This document shows positions 1 to 9,413 of a stretch of DNA of 64,000 nt, in pieces. The notes below the pieces were generated by a model that was not told the origin of the DNA, did not search any database, and was given only the letters and a program-made list of their open reading frames with translations. The number at the start of each line of letters is the position of its first letter. The stretch's first letter is position 1. This stretch comes from CAYNFR01 sp964396595 (GTDB taxonomy: Bacteria > Bacteroidota > Bacteroidia > Chitinophagales > Saprospiraceae), in assembly GCA_964396595.1 (NCBI GenBank), contig CAYNFR010000019.1:1-64000 (forward strand), in the 5' to 3' direction. The translations under genes and the position numbers were made by a program.

Positions 1-40
1 AAAATGTGTCCACCCTTTTCGTAGTCGTCGAGCTCATCAT
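1..40 (-). CDS. Possible N-terminus of a truncated gene at the window edge
   Basis: On the minus strand two consecutive ATG codons (40-38 and 37-35) open a frame with no stop to the window edge, reading MMSSTTTKRVDTF. It lies 105 bp downstream of the SLBB exporter and on the same strand. A chain-length or other polysaccharide-export gene would fit there, but 13 residues cannot identify it. It may be chance. Confidence 0.3.
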   Translation of the reverse strand, partial: MMSSTTTKRVDTF

Positions 41-145
41 GATAAAACTTAATTAATAATTTTGTCTAAACATAAGGGTGCAGTCTACATGGGCTGCTTT
101 TTATTCTGATTGATCTAATTGATTATATGCTGTATCGAAGATTGA

Positions 146-2848
146 TTAATCCAGCCTCTGGATCAATAATATCAAAGTAAGTATAGACATTGCTTGTGCA
201 ACACTATCGCCGAGAACTTTGGTCAGATTCGTGTTATTATTGCCATCTTCCTTTCTCGCAGTCGCTTTCTCAAATCCCACTTGGATAGTCGAACCGGGCA
301 GAACGTCAGGATGTCTTTTGCCAAAAGGAAACTTACTAACTGTCGCTGCTACACCACCATTAGGGTATAGGACGAAAATCTTGTCTTTGCGTGCATTATC
401 TGCAAACCCTCCGGCATGGGTATCAATGTAATACTTGACAGATTTACCCGCATAGTATGGTACAGTGATGGTCTTTTGCTCGGGATTCTGGGCAAGGTAT
501 TGAGTAGCTCCGCTGATTGTCACAAACTCCCGTAACTTAGGGATGATGATACGATCACCATCGGCCAATACATAATTGAACTTAGATGAAGGATTGTTTA
601 TCAGTTCGTCAAGCTCTAGTAGAACATAACCAAGGCTATCCTTAGTTCTATAAAATGTCGCACCGGCACTAAAGGCTTCATCGGTAAGGCCGCCTGCCCG
701 CTTGATGATATCAAGAACGCGCTCGTTGGTCTCCACGAGTGAATACGGTCCCGGATTAATCACTTCACCCTCTATATATACAGTACTCTGAAGTCTGAAC
801 TCCGGAACGAATCGCACAAAAATGTTATCATAAGGCTCTAGCACAAAATTCGCTGCCGGATCATGCGCATTATCTTGAAACAGGTTCGTTCTCTCCATCG
901 ACAGGCGGTGGATGATCGTCTTAGTCGGTTGATTGTCCGTGACCAAAATTCTCGATACTTCGATATTGTTCGTGGCAGAAGATCGTCTAAATCCACCTGC
1001 AAGAATCAGAACATCTCTTAATGTCAATCCTTCACCGTATGCAAATGATCCCGGATTAATAACTGCACCGTCAACACTAACAAGCGCCTCTTCAAGAAAA
1101 TCATTTTGAGAATAAATGTATAACGAATCAAAAGGCGCCAGAACAAAATTATCAGCTGACTGCTTGTCTGCGATTGCGCGATTCAAATCTATACGGATGT
1201 ACATGCGCTCATTTGGCTTGAGCGGATCCAACCTGATTACATGCGCAAAACTTGCCGCATCACGTCTCAATCCTCCTGCATATTCAATGAGATCCATCAC
1301 CCGAAAGTTACCCCTCTCGTCATAGACCACGGATTCTGGATATCTTACTGCGCCATCAATTTTAACTTCCTTTACATCCACGAATCTCTCTGTCGACCAG
1401 ACTGTGAGCTCATCGCCGCTTTCTAAGCGTAATCCGGCTTCGGGCATGACATTGCTCAGCGCATTATCGATAGACACAGCAATCATGCTAGTATAACCAT
1501 CTTTATCCTTCCTTTTTAGATTAGCAAAATCAGTCCTGCTATTTCGTGTCAATCCGCTCTTTTCAACAAGTTGTTTCAGCGTCATTCCGGGAGTCAACTC
1601 ATACTCACCTTCTTTAAGCACCTGTCCCCTAATAATAACGTAGTCTTCAACAATATCCTTTATACGGTGCACATAAACACTGTCACCATGAACCAAAAGA
1701 AATTCAGAAGATTGGCTTATCAGCGAACTATATGGAATATCTTTTAGAATTTTAGAATCGTCAGTAAATCTAGTCAATTGAAAATCCTTGCGGTACGCAT
1801 CCCTGCGCAAGCCTCCGGCAAAGCTGACAAGATCTTTTATACCTTCTCCGTCCATTAACTCATAATTGTGCGGTCGTGTGATAGCCCCATCAACGACTAC
1901 TATCGAGCGTGCCGAAGGAACTAGAATTATGTCACCATTGCGCAGCCATGTAGAATTCTGTCGATTCTCTGTCTTAAGCAAGTTGTATAAATCTATTCGC
2001 TCGATCTTGCCATCACTGTGTAAAACTGTAATGTTACGTACACTAGCCTGATCGGTCATACCCCCCGCTTCGCCTATTATATTGATAGCAGAATTAATGG
2101 CCGAGACCACATAATCACCAGGTCTTAATACTTCACCTCGAAGCGACACTCTTATCGTCCTCGCACTTTTAAACTGTACACTGATCTGATTCCTATTGTA
2201 TCGGCGTGATAAAGTACGAATCAGCTTGTCTCTAGCTTCAGAGATAGTCAGACCGGCAAGATATACTCTACCAATTGACCTGCCGTCAATACTCAATCCG
2301 ATATTACCATCACTTTCGATGACATAATTCTGATCAATAGCCTGACCGGCATAAATAGAAATGACGAGCTGATCTCCTACATCAAGTACATATTCTTCAG
2401 AAGGAATAAAATTGGACTCATAAGGTATCAAGCCTATCGCGTTATTGAAGAATAGCTCATGACCATAAATCGCTGCTTTTCGCAATAGAGTGTCCTGTTC
2501 ATCTATGCGCTGCAAAGAATCAATCAAAAAGCCTTCTCTCTTCATATCAATAGAATCACCACTGATATTGATAGGCGACATCCCATTGGTCTGAAATCGC
2601 TTCTCTCTGAGCTCAGTCATCGTAGCCTGTAGAGCTCGAACCTGTAGCGGGGTTAATTCATCTAGCTTGTCATAGTCTATTCCAATTTTATCCAATGCTT
2701 GCCTTAACTCAGACTCTGGTATGCCCATTTCTGTGATGGCCCTTTGAACTTGTGCTTCGTACGTGGAGATTTGCGCACATACAGAAAAGGATGCTATCAT
2801 TACTAAGCAAAAACCAATTATGAACGAGAATCGCACTTTAGCTATCAA
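146..2848 (-). CDS. SLBB-domain polysaccharide export protein (Wza-like)
   Basis: Predicted exporter of 900 residues for capsular or exopolysaccharide. It has a hydrophobic signal segment in the first ~25 residues (ending near VCA-Q), a coiled-coil-prone stretch at about 30-130, and a Poly_export domain from about 150 (VLDVGDQLVISIY). About seven SLBB-like repeats follow, each opening with V-x-G-x-V-x-x-P/E-G-x-Y; clear ones are VSLRGEVLRPGDY, VSVDGAVINPGSF and VYIEGEVINPGPY. A C-terminal hydrophobic segment (about 878-895) could cross the membrane, as the Wza C-terminal helix does. It is much longer than E. coli Wza (about 380 residues), as is common for Bacteroidota SLBB proteins. The first codon is TTG, overlapping the rfbB stop as TTGA and suggesting translational coupling. 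A GTG at 2836 also gives a good signal peptide. There is no clear lipobox. Confidence 0.88.
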   Translation of the reverse strand: MIAKVRFSFIIGFCLVMIASFSVCAQISTYEAQVQRAITEMGIPESELRQALDKIGIDYDKLDELTPLQVRALQATMTELREKRFQTNGMSPINISGDSIDMKREGFLIDSLQRIDEQDTLLRKAAIYGHELFFNNAIGLIPYESNFIPSEEYVLDVGDQLVISIYAGQAIDQNYVIESDGNIGLSIDGRSIGRVYLAGLTISEARDKLIRTLSRRYNRNQISVQFKSARTIRVSLRGEVLRPGDYVVSAINSAINIIGEAGGMTDQASVRNITVLHSDGKIERIDLYNLLKTENRQNSTWLRNGDIILVPSARSIVVVDGAITRPHNYELMDGEGIKDLVSFAGGLRRDAYRKDFQLTRFTDDSKILKDIPYSSLISQSSEFLLVHGDSVYVHRIKDIVEDYVIIRGQVLKEGEYELTPGMTLKQLVEKSGLTRNSRTDFANLKRKDKDGYTSMIAVSIDNALSNVMPEAGLRLESGDELTVWSTERFVDVKEVKIDGAVRYPESVVYDERGNFRVMDLIEYAGGLRRDAASFAHVIRLDPLKPNERMYIRIDLNRAIADKQSADNFVLAPFDSLYIYSQNDFLEEALVSVDGAVINPGSFAYGEGLTLRDVLILAGGFRRSSATNNIEVSRILVTDNQPTKTIIHRLSMERTNLFQDNAHDPAANFVLEPYDNIFVRFVPEFRLQSTVYIEGEVINPGPYSLVETNERVLDIIKRAGGLTDEAFSAGATFYRTKDSLGYVLLELDELINNPSSKFNYVLADGDRIIIPKLREFVTISGATQYLAQNPEQKTITVPYYAGKSVKYYIDTHAGGFADNARKDKIFVLYPNGGVAATVSKFPFGKRHPDVLPGSTIQVGFEKATARKEDGNNNTNLTKVLGDSVAQAMSILTLILLIQRLD

Positions 2849-3900
2849 GCGTACTGTTTGTTATAATAATTCAAATATTCTCCTGAAGTGACATTCTTAA
2901 GCCATCCTTCATTTGCGAGATACCAATCGACTGTTTTATTTAGTCCTTCGCGAATATCAAGACTCGGTGACCAACCCAACTCATTCTTAAGCTTATCGCA
3001 ATCTATGGCATAGCGATGATCATGTCCCGGACGATCTTTTACATAGGTGATTAATTGAGCAGACGTACCGATAGTTCTGTTCAGTTTCAGATCCATAATT
3101 TCGCATAGCATCTTGACTAGCTCAATATTTTTGAGTTCTTGTTCTCCTCCGATGTTATATGTATGACCTCTCTTGCCGTTATGAAAAATCGCGTCAATGG
3201 CTGTTATATGATCTTCTACATAGAGCCAATCTCGAATATTTGTTCCATCACCATAGACAGGTAAAGCTCTTGAATGCTTTATATTATTAATCATCAGAGG
3301 AAGCAACTTTTCCGGAAATTGAAAAGGCCCATAGTTATTGGAGCAATTGCTCAATTTTACTTGTATACCATAAGTATTGGCGTAAGCCCTGACAAAATGA
3401 TCAGAACCTGCTTTCGAAGCACTGTAAGGTGATTGAGGATCATAGGCAGTGTCTTCTCTAAAATAGCCTTCGTCACCTAGTGAGCCATATACTTCATCGG
3501 TTGATACATGGTAAAACACATGATCGTTATACTTTCCTGCCCAAGATTTTTTCACTGCCTCAAGCAAGCTCACTGTCCCAAATATATTAGTCTTCACAAA
3601 GGCCAGCGGATCCGTTATACTTCTGTCAACATGAGACTCGGCGGCAAAATGGATAACATCCGTTACTTCATAATCCGTGAAAATAGCGCGAATGCTATCA
3701 AGATCAGTTATATCAGCCTTAACAAACCTGTAATTCGCCGCCTCTTCGATATCTCTAAGATTCTGTAGATTCCCTGCATAGGTGAGTACATCGAGATTGA
3801 TGATGCGGTAATGAGGATATTTATTAACAAAATGGCGCACCGCATGCGAGCCAATAAACCCAGCGCCGCCTGTTATCAAGAGAGTTCTCAGATTACTCAT
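2845..3900 (-). CDS. rfbB: dTDP-glucose 4,6-dehydratase
   Basis: Converts dTDP-glucose to dTDP-4-keto-6-deoxyglucose in the dTDP-rhamnose / deoxysugar pathway; cytoplasmic and NAD-dependent. The 351-residue length is normal. The extended-SDR hallmarks are the nucleotide-binding GGAGFIGSH near residue 11, the STDEVYG segment with the catalytic Asp-Glu pair, and the YSASKAGSDH motif with catalytic Tyr and Lys. It starts at an ATG and its last four bases overlap the SLBB exporter, so the two form an operon for a surface polysaccharide. The rest of the rhamnose pathway (rfbA, rfbC, rfbD) is not in the window. The intergenic strip is shared with divergent kdtA. Confidence 0.95.
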   Translation of the reverse strand: MSNLRTLLITGGAGFIGSHAVRHFVNKYPHYRIINLDVLTYAGNLQNLRDIEEAANYRFVKADITDLDSIRAIFTDYEVTDVIHFAAESHVDRSITDPLAFVKTNIFGTVSLLEAVKKSWAGKYNDHVFYHVSTDEVYGSLGDEGYFREDTAYDPQSPYSASKAGSDHFVRAYANTYGIQVKLSNCSNNYGPFQFPEKLLPLMINNIKHSRALPVYGDGTNIRDWLYVEDHITAIDAIFHNGKRGHTYNIGGEQELKNIELVKMLCEIMDLKLNRTIGTSAQLITYVKDRPGHDHRYAIDCDKLKNELGWSPSLDIREGLNKTVDWYLANEGWLKNVTSGEYLNYYNKQYA

Positions 3901-4004
3901 TAAGAATTGTTAAAATCTGAGCGCAAAATAAGGTATTCCGAGAAGAGAAAGTAATATTTGTATAATTCTTCATATATCAAGAACACACGTCTGTTCTTAC
4001 TGCC

Positions 4005-5195
4005 ATGATTTGGAAAGTACTCTTGCCTGTATATTCGATTCTTCTGGAATGTGTTAGCACTATACTACAATGTTTCCCCAACGGGTCTGTAGAATTCAAT
4101 TGGGCAAAATTGAGGTGTCCCGACGCAAACAAAATCCACGAAAAGAAGCACTACATTCTTGTTCATGCTAGCTCTGTAGGTGAATTCAAATGTATTGAGC
4201 CCTTAATAAGCTTAATAAATGCTATACATCCCGAAATCAGGTTTGTCGCAACATTAGTTTCAGTAGATGCCTATGAAAGACTCAAAGATTCTAGCTCCAA
4301 CGTCAATTTCTACCCTTCTCCTTTAGATTCACGTCGTGCAGTCAGGAGATTTTTCGGAGACACAAAGCCAATGGCAGTATTTGTTTCGGGATTAGATCTA
4401 TGGCCTGTTTTTCTTGATTATTTGATTCAAAAAGATATCCCTTACTGGTTTCTGAATGTAGATCCACATCCGCGAAGTGGCCTGAAAAAACTGCACCTGC
4501 ACTTATTCAAAATTGCCATGGCACATGCCCATGGAATATCATATACCACAGCACCTTCAGATAATATTTATGTCCGCTATAATGCCAATATCAAGATTAG
4601 CGGCGATATGCGTATCCAGCGTCTTATCGAGTCTTCAACTCATCCTGAAGAGAACAAATTGATGGCCATAGCCAATCAAAGCAATAACTTAATCATGGGT
4701 AGCTTCGAGCCAAAAGACCTCGACGTCTATCTTCATTTACGCCGCCACAATGCGGCTCTTCCAATAGTGATTGTACCTCATCAGCCGGAGTCTTTGGGCA
4801 AAGAAATTGAGAAAAGACTGTTGCACCCCAATACCCACATAATCAAAGAGTATGGAATATTATCTCAACTATATCGTCAAGCCAGTCACGCCTACATCGG
4901 TGGTGGATATGACAAAGGCGTTCACAATGTCATAGAAGCCTTGCGCTTCTACATGCCAATATTAATTGGACCTAAGTATCGAAAGAACACAGTTGTATCA
5001 AATCTTGTCTCAGAGGGATTGATAACCGCGATAAACAATACCACGGATATAATAAAATTCATGGACATCAGCCTCCAGAAAGAACATCATAACCGCATCA
5101 AGGCTTTCTTCTCTACACACAATCAAGCCATTGAAAAAACCTGGAATTGGGTAAACAAAAGGGACTTATTTAGCTTTAGTCTAAGTAGCCAATAA
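4005..5195 (+). CDS. kdtA: 3-deoxy-D-manno-octulosonic acid (Kdo) transferase
   Basis: Transfers Kdo from CMP-Kdo onto lipid A precursor at the inner membrane. It is 396 residues, slightly shorter than E. coli WaaA (425). An N-terminal hydrophobic segment of about 20 residues serves as anchor. The motif HASSVGE (residues 54-60) matches the family HAASVGE, with Glu60 as the likely catalytic base. In the C-terminal lobe, GGGYDKGVHNVIEA corresponds to the family GGGF...GGHN-x-x-E motif that binds CMP. It is transcribed divergently from rfbB, so this 4-kb block is about envelope glycans. It ends about 26 bp before the ccmE promoter. Confidence 0.93.
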   Translation: MIWKVLLPVYSILLECVSTILQCFPNGSVEFNWAKLRCPDANKIHEKKHYILVHASSVGEFKCIEPLISLINAIHPEIRFVATLVSVDAYERLKDSSSNVNFYPSPLDSRRAVRRFFGDTKPMAVFVSGLDLWPVFLDYLIQKDIPYWFLNVDPHPRSGLKKLHLHLFKIAMAHAHGISYTTAPSDNIYVRYNANIKISGDMRIQRLIESSTHPEENKLMAIANQSNNLIMGSFEPKDLDVYLHLRRHNAALPIVIVPHQPESLGKEIEKRLLHPNTHIIKEYGILSQLYRQASHAYIGGGYDKGVHNVIEALRFYMPILIGPKYRKNTVVSNLVSEGLITAINNTTDIIKFMDISLQKEHHNRIKAFFSTHNQAIEKTWNWVNKRDLFSFSLSSQ

Positions 5196-5221
5196 TAATC
5201 ACCCAAGGCTGCGGGATTTTG

Positions 5222-5230
5222 TACCTTTGC
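5222..5230 (+). promoter_or_regulatory. Consensus -7 element upstream of ccmE
   Basis: TACCTTTGC is an exact match to the Bacteroidota -7 consensus TAnnTTTGC and ends 14 nt before the ccmE ATG. I see no convincing TTG at -33. It would give a very short leader. Confidence 0.65.
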
Positions 5231-5244
5231 ATTAAAGACACGGC

Positions 5245-5637
5245 ATGAAAAAGACGCATTTGATCGCCATATTGATGATTGTTGTAGCGGGAGTGCTTAT
5301 GATTTTGTCATCATCAAACTTTAGTTCCTATTCGACATTCGAAAAAGCCGCGCTTAGTGGCAATCGATCAAAGGTAGTAGGTCTACTCGCACTAGACATG
5401 CCAATGGCATATGACCCTGTAAAAGATCCTAATTATTTTAGCTTTTACATGACGGATGAAGACGGCAAAATGGCCAAAGTGGTCATCCGTGAGCCTAAAC
5501 GCATAGACTTTGAGCGTTCTGAATCAATTGTTATTACTGGTAAAATGGTAGGTAATGAATTTCATGCGACAGATATGCTGCTTAAGTGCCCATCTAAATA
5601 CAAAGACGAAGAACTAGCTCTGAGGAAGAATTCATAA
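5245..5637 (+). CDS. ccmE: Cytochrome c maturation heme chaperone CcmE, Cys-type
   Basis: Periplasmic heme chaperone that carries heme to CcmF, anchored by one N-terminal membrane helix (about residues 5-24). It is 130 residues. The body is OB-fold-like and contains the family segment ESIVITGKMVGNEFHATDMLLKCPSKY. Canonical CcmE binds heme covalently through the His of HxxxY; here the equivalent position is Cys115 in C-P-S-K-Y, giving CxxxY with Tyr119. This Cys variant is known from archaea and Desulfovibrio and appears usual in Bacteroidota. ccmF follows 3 nt after the stop, and the other ccm genes are absent here. Confidence 0.93.
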   Translation: MKKTHLIAILMIVVAGVLMILSSSNFSSYSTFEKAALSGNRSKVVGLLALDMPMAYDPVKDPNYFSFYMTDEDGKMAKVVIREPKRIDFERSESIVITGKMVGNEFHATDMLLKCPSKYKDEELALRKNS

Positions 5638-5640
5638 TTC

Positions 5641-8445
5641 ATGCAGCAGATTAATTACGTAGGCGAACACCTTTGGGTAGGCCAAATCGGTCATTTTGCT
5701 ATATTATTATCCTTTGTGGCTGCAGCAATGGCCGCGTGGTTTTATTATCATTCGCGAAGTGTAGACAAGGATTTAAGCTGGTTAAAACTAGCACGTGCCT
5801 CTTTTTATACACATGCGATATCCACTTTTGTGGTAATCGGATTACTTTTTTATGCGATGTTCAGCAGAATGTATGAATACATAGCTGTATACAGAACGGT
5901 ATCCGATGACTCACCACGAGAATATTTGCTAGCTGCATTTTGGCAGGATCAAGAGGGCAGTTTTTTACTCTGGATGTTCTGGCACATTGTCCTTGCGTTC
6001 ATAGTGATAAAAAAACATGCGAAGTGGGAAGCGCCTGTGCTAATGATCATTAGTCTAGTACAGTTGTTTCTGATGTCAATGCTTCTAGGCCTTTATGTCC
6101 CCTTCTTAGAAGCAGATATGAAGATTGGGAGTAATCCTTTCGCTTTGATACGCGATGTATTTGAGGCGCCTATTTTCGCAAATGCGGATTATTTGACCTT
6201 GGTCAAAGGAAAAGGACTCAATCCACTGCTTCAGAATTATTGGATGATTATCCACCCACCTGTGATATTCCTAGGATTTGCGTCTACGCTTTTACCATTT
6301 GCCTTTAGCATGGCAGGTGTATCGTCGGACAAATTTAAAGAAGTACTACCTGTGTTACTAAAATGGGCATTGTTTAGTGGTGCTATATTAGGTTTAGGTA
6401 TTTTGATGGGAGGCGCTTGGGCATATGTTGCGCTTACTTTTGGGGGATATTGGGCATGGGATCCTGTAGAAAATTCATCTCTAGTACCGTGGCTATTTGT
6501 GGTAGCGGGAATTCATACTACTTTAATTGCGAGAGCAACGGGTCATTCGCAGCGAAGTGCATTTATGTATTATTTTTTGACATTCGTATTCACACTCTTT
6601 TCGACATTCCTGACAAGAAGCGGTGTACTAGGCGATACATCTGTACATGCCTTTACCTCTCTCGGGCTAGAAAGTCAACTGGGCGGTTTTATCTTGTTCT
6701 TTGTGCTAATAGGCATGTTATATCTCATAAGATATGGTAAAAATCTAAACACCACCAATCCCGAAGAGGCTACGGGAAGCAGAGAATTCTGGATGTATAT
6801 CGGCTCATTGATATTGTTGCTTTCGGGTATAATGATGACTATTTCAACCTCATTGCCGCTGTACAATAAGATTGTTCAAATATTTAAACCGGACTATGTG
6901 GGTATCGTATTGACAGACCCTGTCCACCACCATAATCAATATCAAATATGGATAGGCATTATGATTGGAATCTTGATGGGCACGACTATGCTATTGCGCT
7001 ATAAAGAAACCCGATGGTCAGATTATTTTAAAACGATCGTTAATAAGCTATTAATCATTACGGCCGTTTCTTTAGTGTTGTCCGTCGCTTTACAGCCGGG
7101 CTTACGCATGTTTTCATGGCAGCAGATCCCGTTATTATTTGCCGGTATTTTCACGATTATTGCAAATGCTTATTATCTGTACAGTCAGCCTAGACGTAAT
7201 ATAAAAAATGCCGGATCGATTATCTCACACATAGGATTCGGTGTGTTAATACTCGGTATATTAGTCAGTGGTCTGAACAAGAGAACCATCAGTACTAACC
7301 CATTTGGGCAAGGTTCCATCCTCGAAGAGCAATCAGCACAGAGAGCTTTAATTCTGATCAAAGAAGAACCATTTTTTGCCACGGATTATTGGATGACCTA
7401 TGTAGGTGACACACTCAAGGGCAATCTGAGAGAGTATATCATCAACTTCAAGAAAGTCAATCGACAAAACGAAATGCTCAGTGAGCATCAAGTCAAACCG
7501 TCTGCCATTTATGAAAGTGATTTTACAAAAATAGCCGCATTTAATCCGGGGACTATAAGAAGGGTCGGTTATGACATCTTTACAGCTGCCGCCCCTCCTC
7601 CCCATATGCAGGATATCGACATCGCTCGGGCAGCGGAAGATTCGCTGCGATACTTATCGTATATGGTTGCACCTGGCGACATCATCGAAGAAGAAAACTA
7701 CTCGCTAGAAATAGGAGAGCTCGTATATGATTATCCTTTCAGTGATCACATGTCCTCCACCGATTATGATCTCACACTAGGTGTACCTATCAAAATATTT
7801 GAAAAACGTCGAAATAAACATTATGATGTAATCGTCGGATTAGGCCTAAAAGATGGTGTGATTTATCAATTTCCGCAGCTAGTAAATGCATTGTCGATGA
7901 AATTCAAAATTGCGGATAATGTGTTTTCAAAAATCTATTCTGAAGAAGCAGACTTGAATTACGAAGAGCTCAAATTCAAACTTAACGAAACAGTTCGATG
8001 GAGGGAATTCGATATTACCCTTACAGGATTTAACAGAAACCCTCAGAATAAAAACTATGTTTATCAAGAAGGAGATATAGCATTGGGTGCTTATATAGAC
8101 ATCACAAAAACGCGAGGAAATACGAGTCAATCAGAGCCCATTTTTGTGCTGCGGAATGCTCAACCTTTTAGTATCAAGGCTTATCATCCTGAAGAAGGCT
8201 TACATCTCAGATTTACGAGTATCGAGCCTAACACAGAAGTGATGACTTTCAGAATTGCTCAAGATCTTCGAAAGAAAGATGAAATTGAATTGTTGGCAGC
8301 AGTAGATGCGCCACGCAATGACTTGCTGATAGTAGAGGCTACTATTATCCCGGGTATTAATCTGGTGTGGGGCGGCTGCTTGATGATGTTATTCGGACTT
8401 CTCCTCGCTCTACTTGCAAAAAGAGGGATTTCTGCCGACAATTGA
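5641..8445 (+). CDS. ccmF: Cytochrome c heme lyase subunit CcmF
   Basis: Membrane protein that receives heme from CcmE and takes part in its ligation to apocytochrome c. It has many transmembrane helices in the first ~550 residues and again at the extreme C-terminus. The WWD-type heme-handling motif is present as GGYWAWDPVENSSLVPWL. Upstream, NYWMIIHPPVIFLGFAS is the conserved segment with a heme-liganding His. Length is 934 residues against about 650 in E. coli. The extra length is a periplasmic region (about 560-900) before the last helix, consistent with the longer CcmF proteins of Bacteroidota. It starts at an ATG 3 nt after ccmE and is certainly cotranscribed with it. Confidence 0.94.
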   Translation: MQQINYVGEHLWVGQIGHFAILLSFVAAAMAAWFYYHSRSVDKDLSWLKLARASFYTHAISTFVVIGLLFYAMFSRMYEYIAVYRTVSDDSPREYLLAAFWQDQEGSFLLWMFWHIVLAFIVIKKHAKWEAPVLMIISLVQLFLMSMLLGLYVPFLEADMKIGSNPFALIRDVFEAPIFANADYLTLVKGKGLNPLLQNYWMIIHPPVIFLGFASTLLPFAFSMAGVSSDKFKEVLPVLLKWALFSGAILGLGILMGGAWAYVALTFGGYWAWDPVENSSLVPWLFVVAGIHTTLIARATGHSQRSAFMYYFLTFVFTLFSTFLTRSGVLGDTSVHAFTSLGLESQLGGFILFFVLIGMLYLIRYGKNLNTTNPEEATGSREFWMYIGSLILLLSGIMMTISTSLPLYNKIVQIFKPDYVGIVLTDPVHHHNQYQIWIGIMIGILMGTTMLLRYKETRWSDYFKTIVNKLLIITAVSLVLSVALQPGLRMFSWQQIPLLFAGIFTIIANAYYLYSQPRRNIKNAGSIISHIGFGVLILGILVSGLNKRTISTNPFGQGSILEEQSAQRALILIKEEPFFATDYWMTYVGDTLKGNLREYIINFKKVNRQNEMLSEHQVKPSAIYESDFTKIAAFNPGTIRRVGYDIFTAAAPPPHMQDIDIARAAEDSLRYLSYMVAPGDIIEEENYSLEIGELVYDYPFSDHMSSTDYDLTLGVPIKIFEKRRNKHYDVIVGLGLKDGVIYQFPQLVNALSMKFKIADNVFSKIYSEEADLNYEELKFKLNETVRWREFDITLTGFNRNPQNKNYVYQEGDIALGAYIDITKTRGNTSQSEPIFVLRNAQPFSIKAYHPEEGLHLRFTSIEPNTEVMTFRIAQDLRKKDEIELLAAVDAPRNDLLIVEATIIPGINLVWGGCLMMLFGLLLALLAKRGISADN

Positions 8446-8570
8446 TTGAAACAAACTAATTTTTCAATAGTTGAAAGCTGCGTCTACCAGCATAATCTGT
8501 GGGCTATTCTAATGTCTCCATTAGCAAATTCCGCCTCATTAGTATGCCATTTTTGCCTTACTTGAACTGC

Positions 8571-8600
8571 TTTGTTTAATTACGACCTGTATATCTTTGC
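8571..8600 (+). promoter_or_regulatory. Promoter (-33 TTTG, -7 TATCTTTGC) for the DUF2520 operon
   Basis: TTTG at 8571-8574 is followed after 17 bp by TATCTTTGC at 8592-8600, an exact match to the Bacteroidota consensus. The -7 element ends only 3 nt before the ATG at 8604. Transcription would therefore start at or just inside the start codon, so the mRNA is either leaderless or starts translation at the next Met (8631). Confidence 0.7.
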
Positions 8601-8603
8601 CCC

Positions 8604-9413
8604 ATGCATACTACTAGACCAGAGATAGTGATGATAGGTGCCGGTAATGTCGCACACCACCTGTCGAAGGTATTACACAGAGGCGATTACTCCATACGAC
8701 AGGTATGGTCTCGAGATCATCGTAATGCCCGCAATCTATCCAAAAGAATCGGCGCTGAAAGTACAGACGATTTGTCTAGTCTACATGTAGCAGAGGCCCT
8801 TGTCTTTATATGCGTCCCTGATGATCATATCATCGATACATTGGAGCGTATGGCTCCTCAAATAGAGAAGACAAGCACGATACTTCATGCCTCCGGCAAT
8901 ATGTCAAGTAGTATCCTACGATCATTTGCATCCAGATACGGTGTATTCTACCCACTTCAAAGCCTTAATAAACGAAGTAGAATATCGGCCAAAAAAATTC
9001 CTATATTATACAATGCCTCCGAAGAAGAGACACTTTCGACATTAAAAAAAATGAGTCAATTATTCTCTCCGCTTTCCAGATCAGCTACTGACGATCTGCG
9101 GATGCAACTGCATCTACCTGCAGTATTTATGAATAATTTTTCAACAGCATTGGCAAGTATTGCATACGATCTGTGCAAGAAACAGAAACTGCCTTTTGAA
9201 ATTTTGATGCCATTATTCCAGGAAACTGCTCTTCGAATTAAGTCTGAGAATGACCCCATGAAGTTAATCACCGGTCCTGCTGCCAGAGGTGATGAATCAA
9301 CTATTAACAAACATCTCGAAAGACTTTCCGCAGATCAACTAGAAACTGAAATTTACGCCCTATTTACAGATTATATAAAATATAAAAAAGATGCGCATCG
9401 TCACAAGTTTTAA
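8604..9413 (+). CDS. Rossmann-fold DUF2520 protein (putative NAD(P)-dependent reductase)
   Basis: A 269-residue protein with an N-terminal dinucleotide-binding motif (IGAGNVAHHL at about 11-20) and an all-helical C-terminal DUF2520 domain that begins around residue 130. The fold resembles pyrroline-5-carboxylate and ketopantoate reductases, but no substrate is established for the family. In many Bacteroidota the gene sits beside the Kdo-8-phosphate phosphatase gene; that partner is not here. It heads a plus-strand run that continues to 12542. The 3' end overlaps the next small ORF by 23 nt in another frame. An alternative start at Met10 would remove nine residues ahead of the Rossmann strand. 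Confidence 0.82.
   Translation: MHTTRPEIVMIGAGNVAHHLSKVLHRGDYSIRQVWSRDHRNARNLSKRIGAESTDDLSSLHVAEALVFICVPDDHIIDTLERMAPQIEKTSTILHASGNMSSSILRSFASRYGVFYPLQSLNKRSRISAKKIPILYNASEEETLSTLKKMSQLFSPLSRSATDDLRMQLHLPAVFMNNFSTALASIAYDLCKKQKLPFEILMPLFQETALRIKSENDPMKLITGPAARGDESTINKHLERLSADQLETEIYALFTDYIKYKKDAHRHKF

Noticed and set aside
82..112. Hairpin with T-run on the plus strand near the window start
   Set aside because: Only a 6-bp stem with a G-T pair, and it points away from the minus-strand genes there; no plus-strand gene to terminate.
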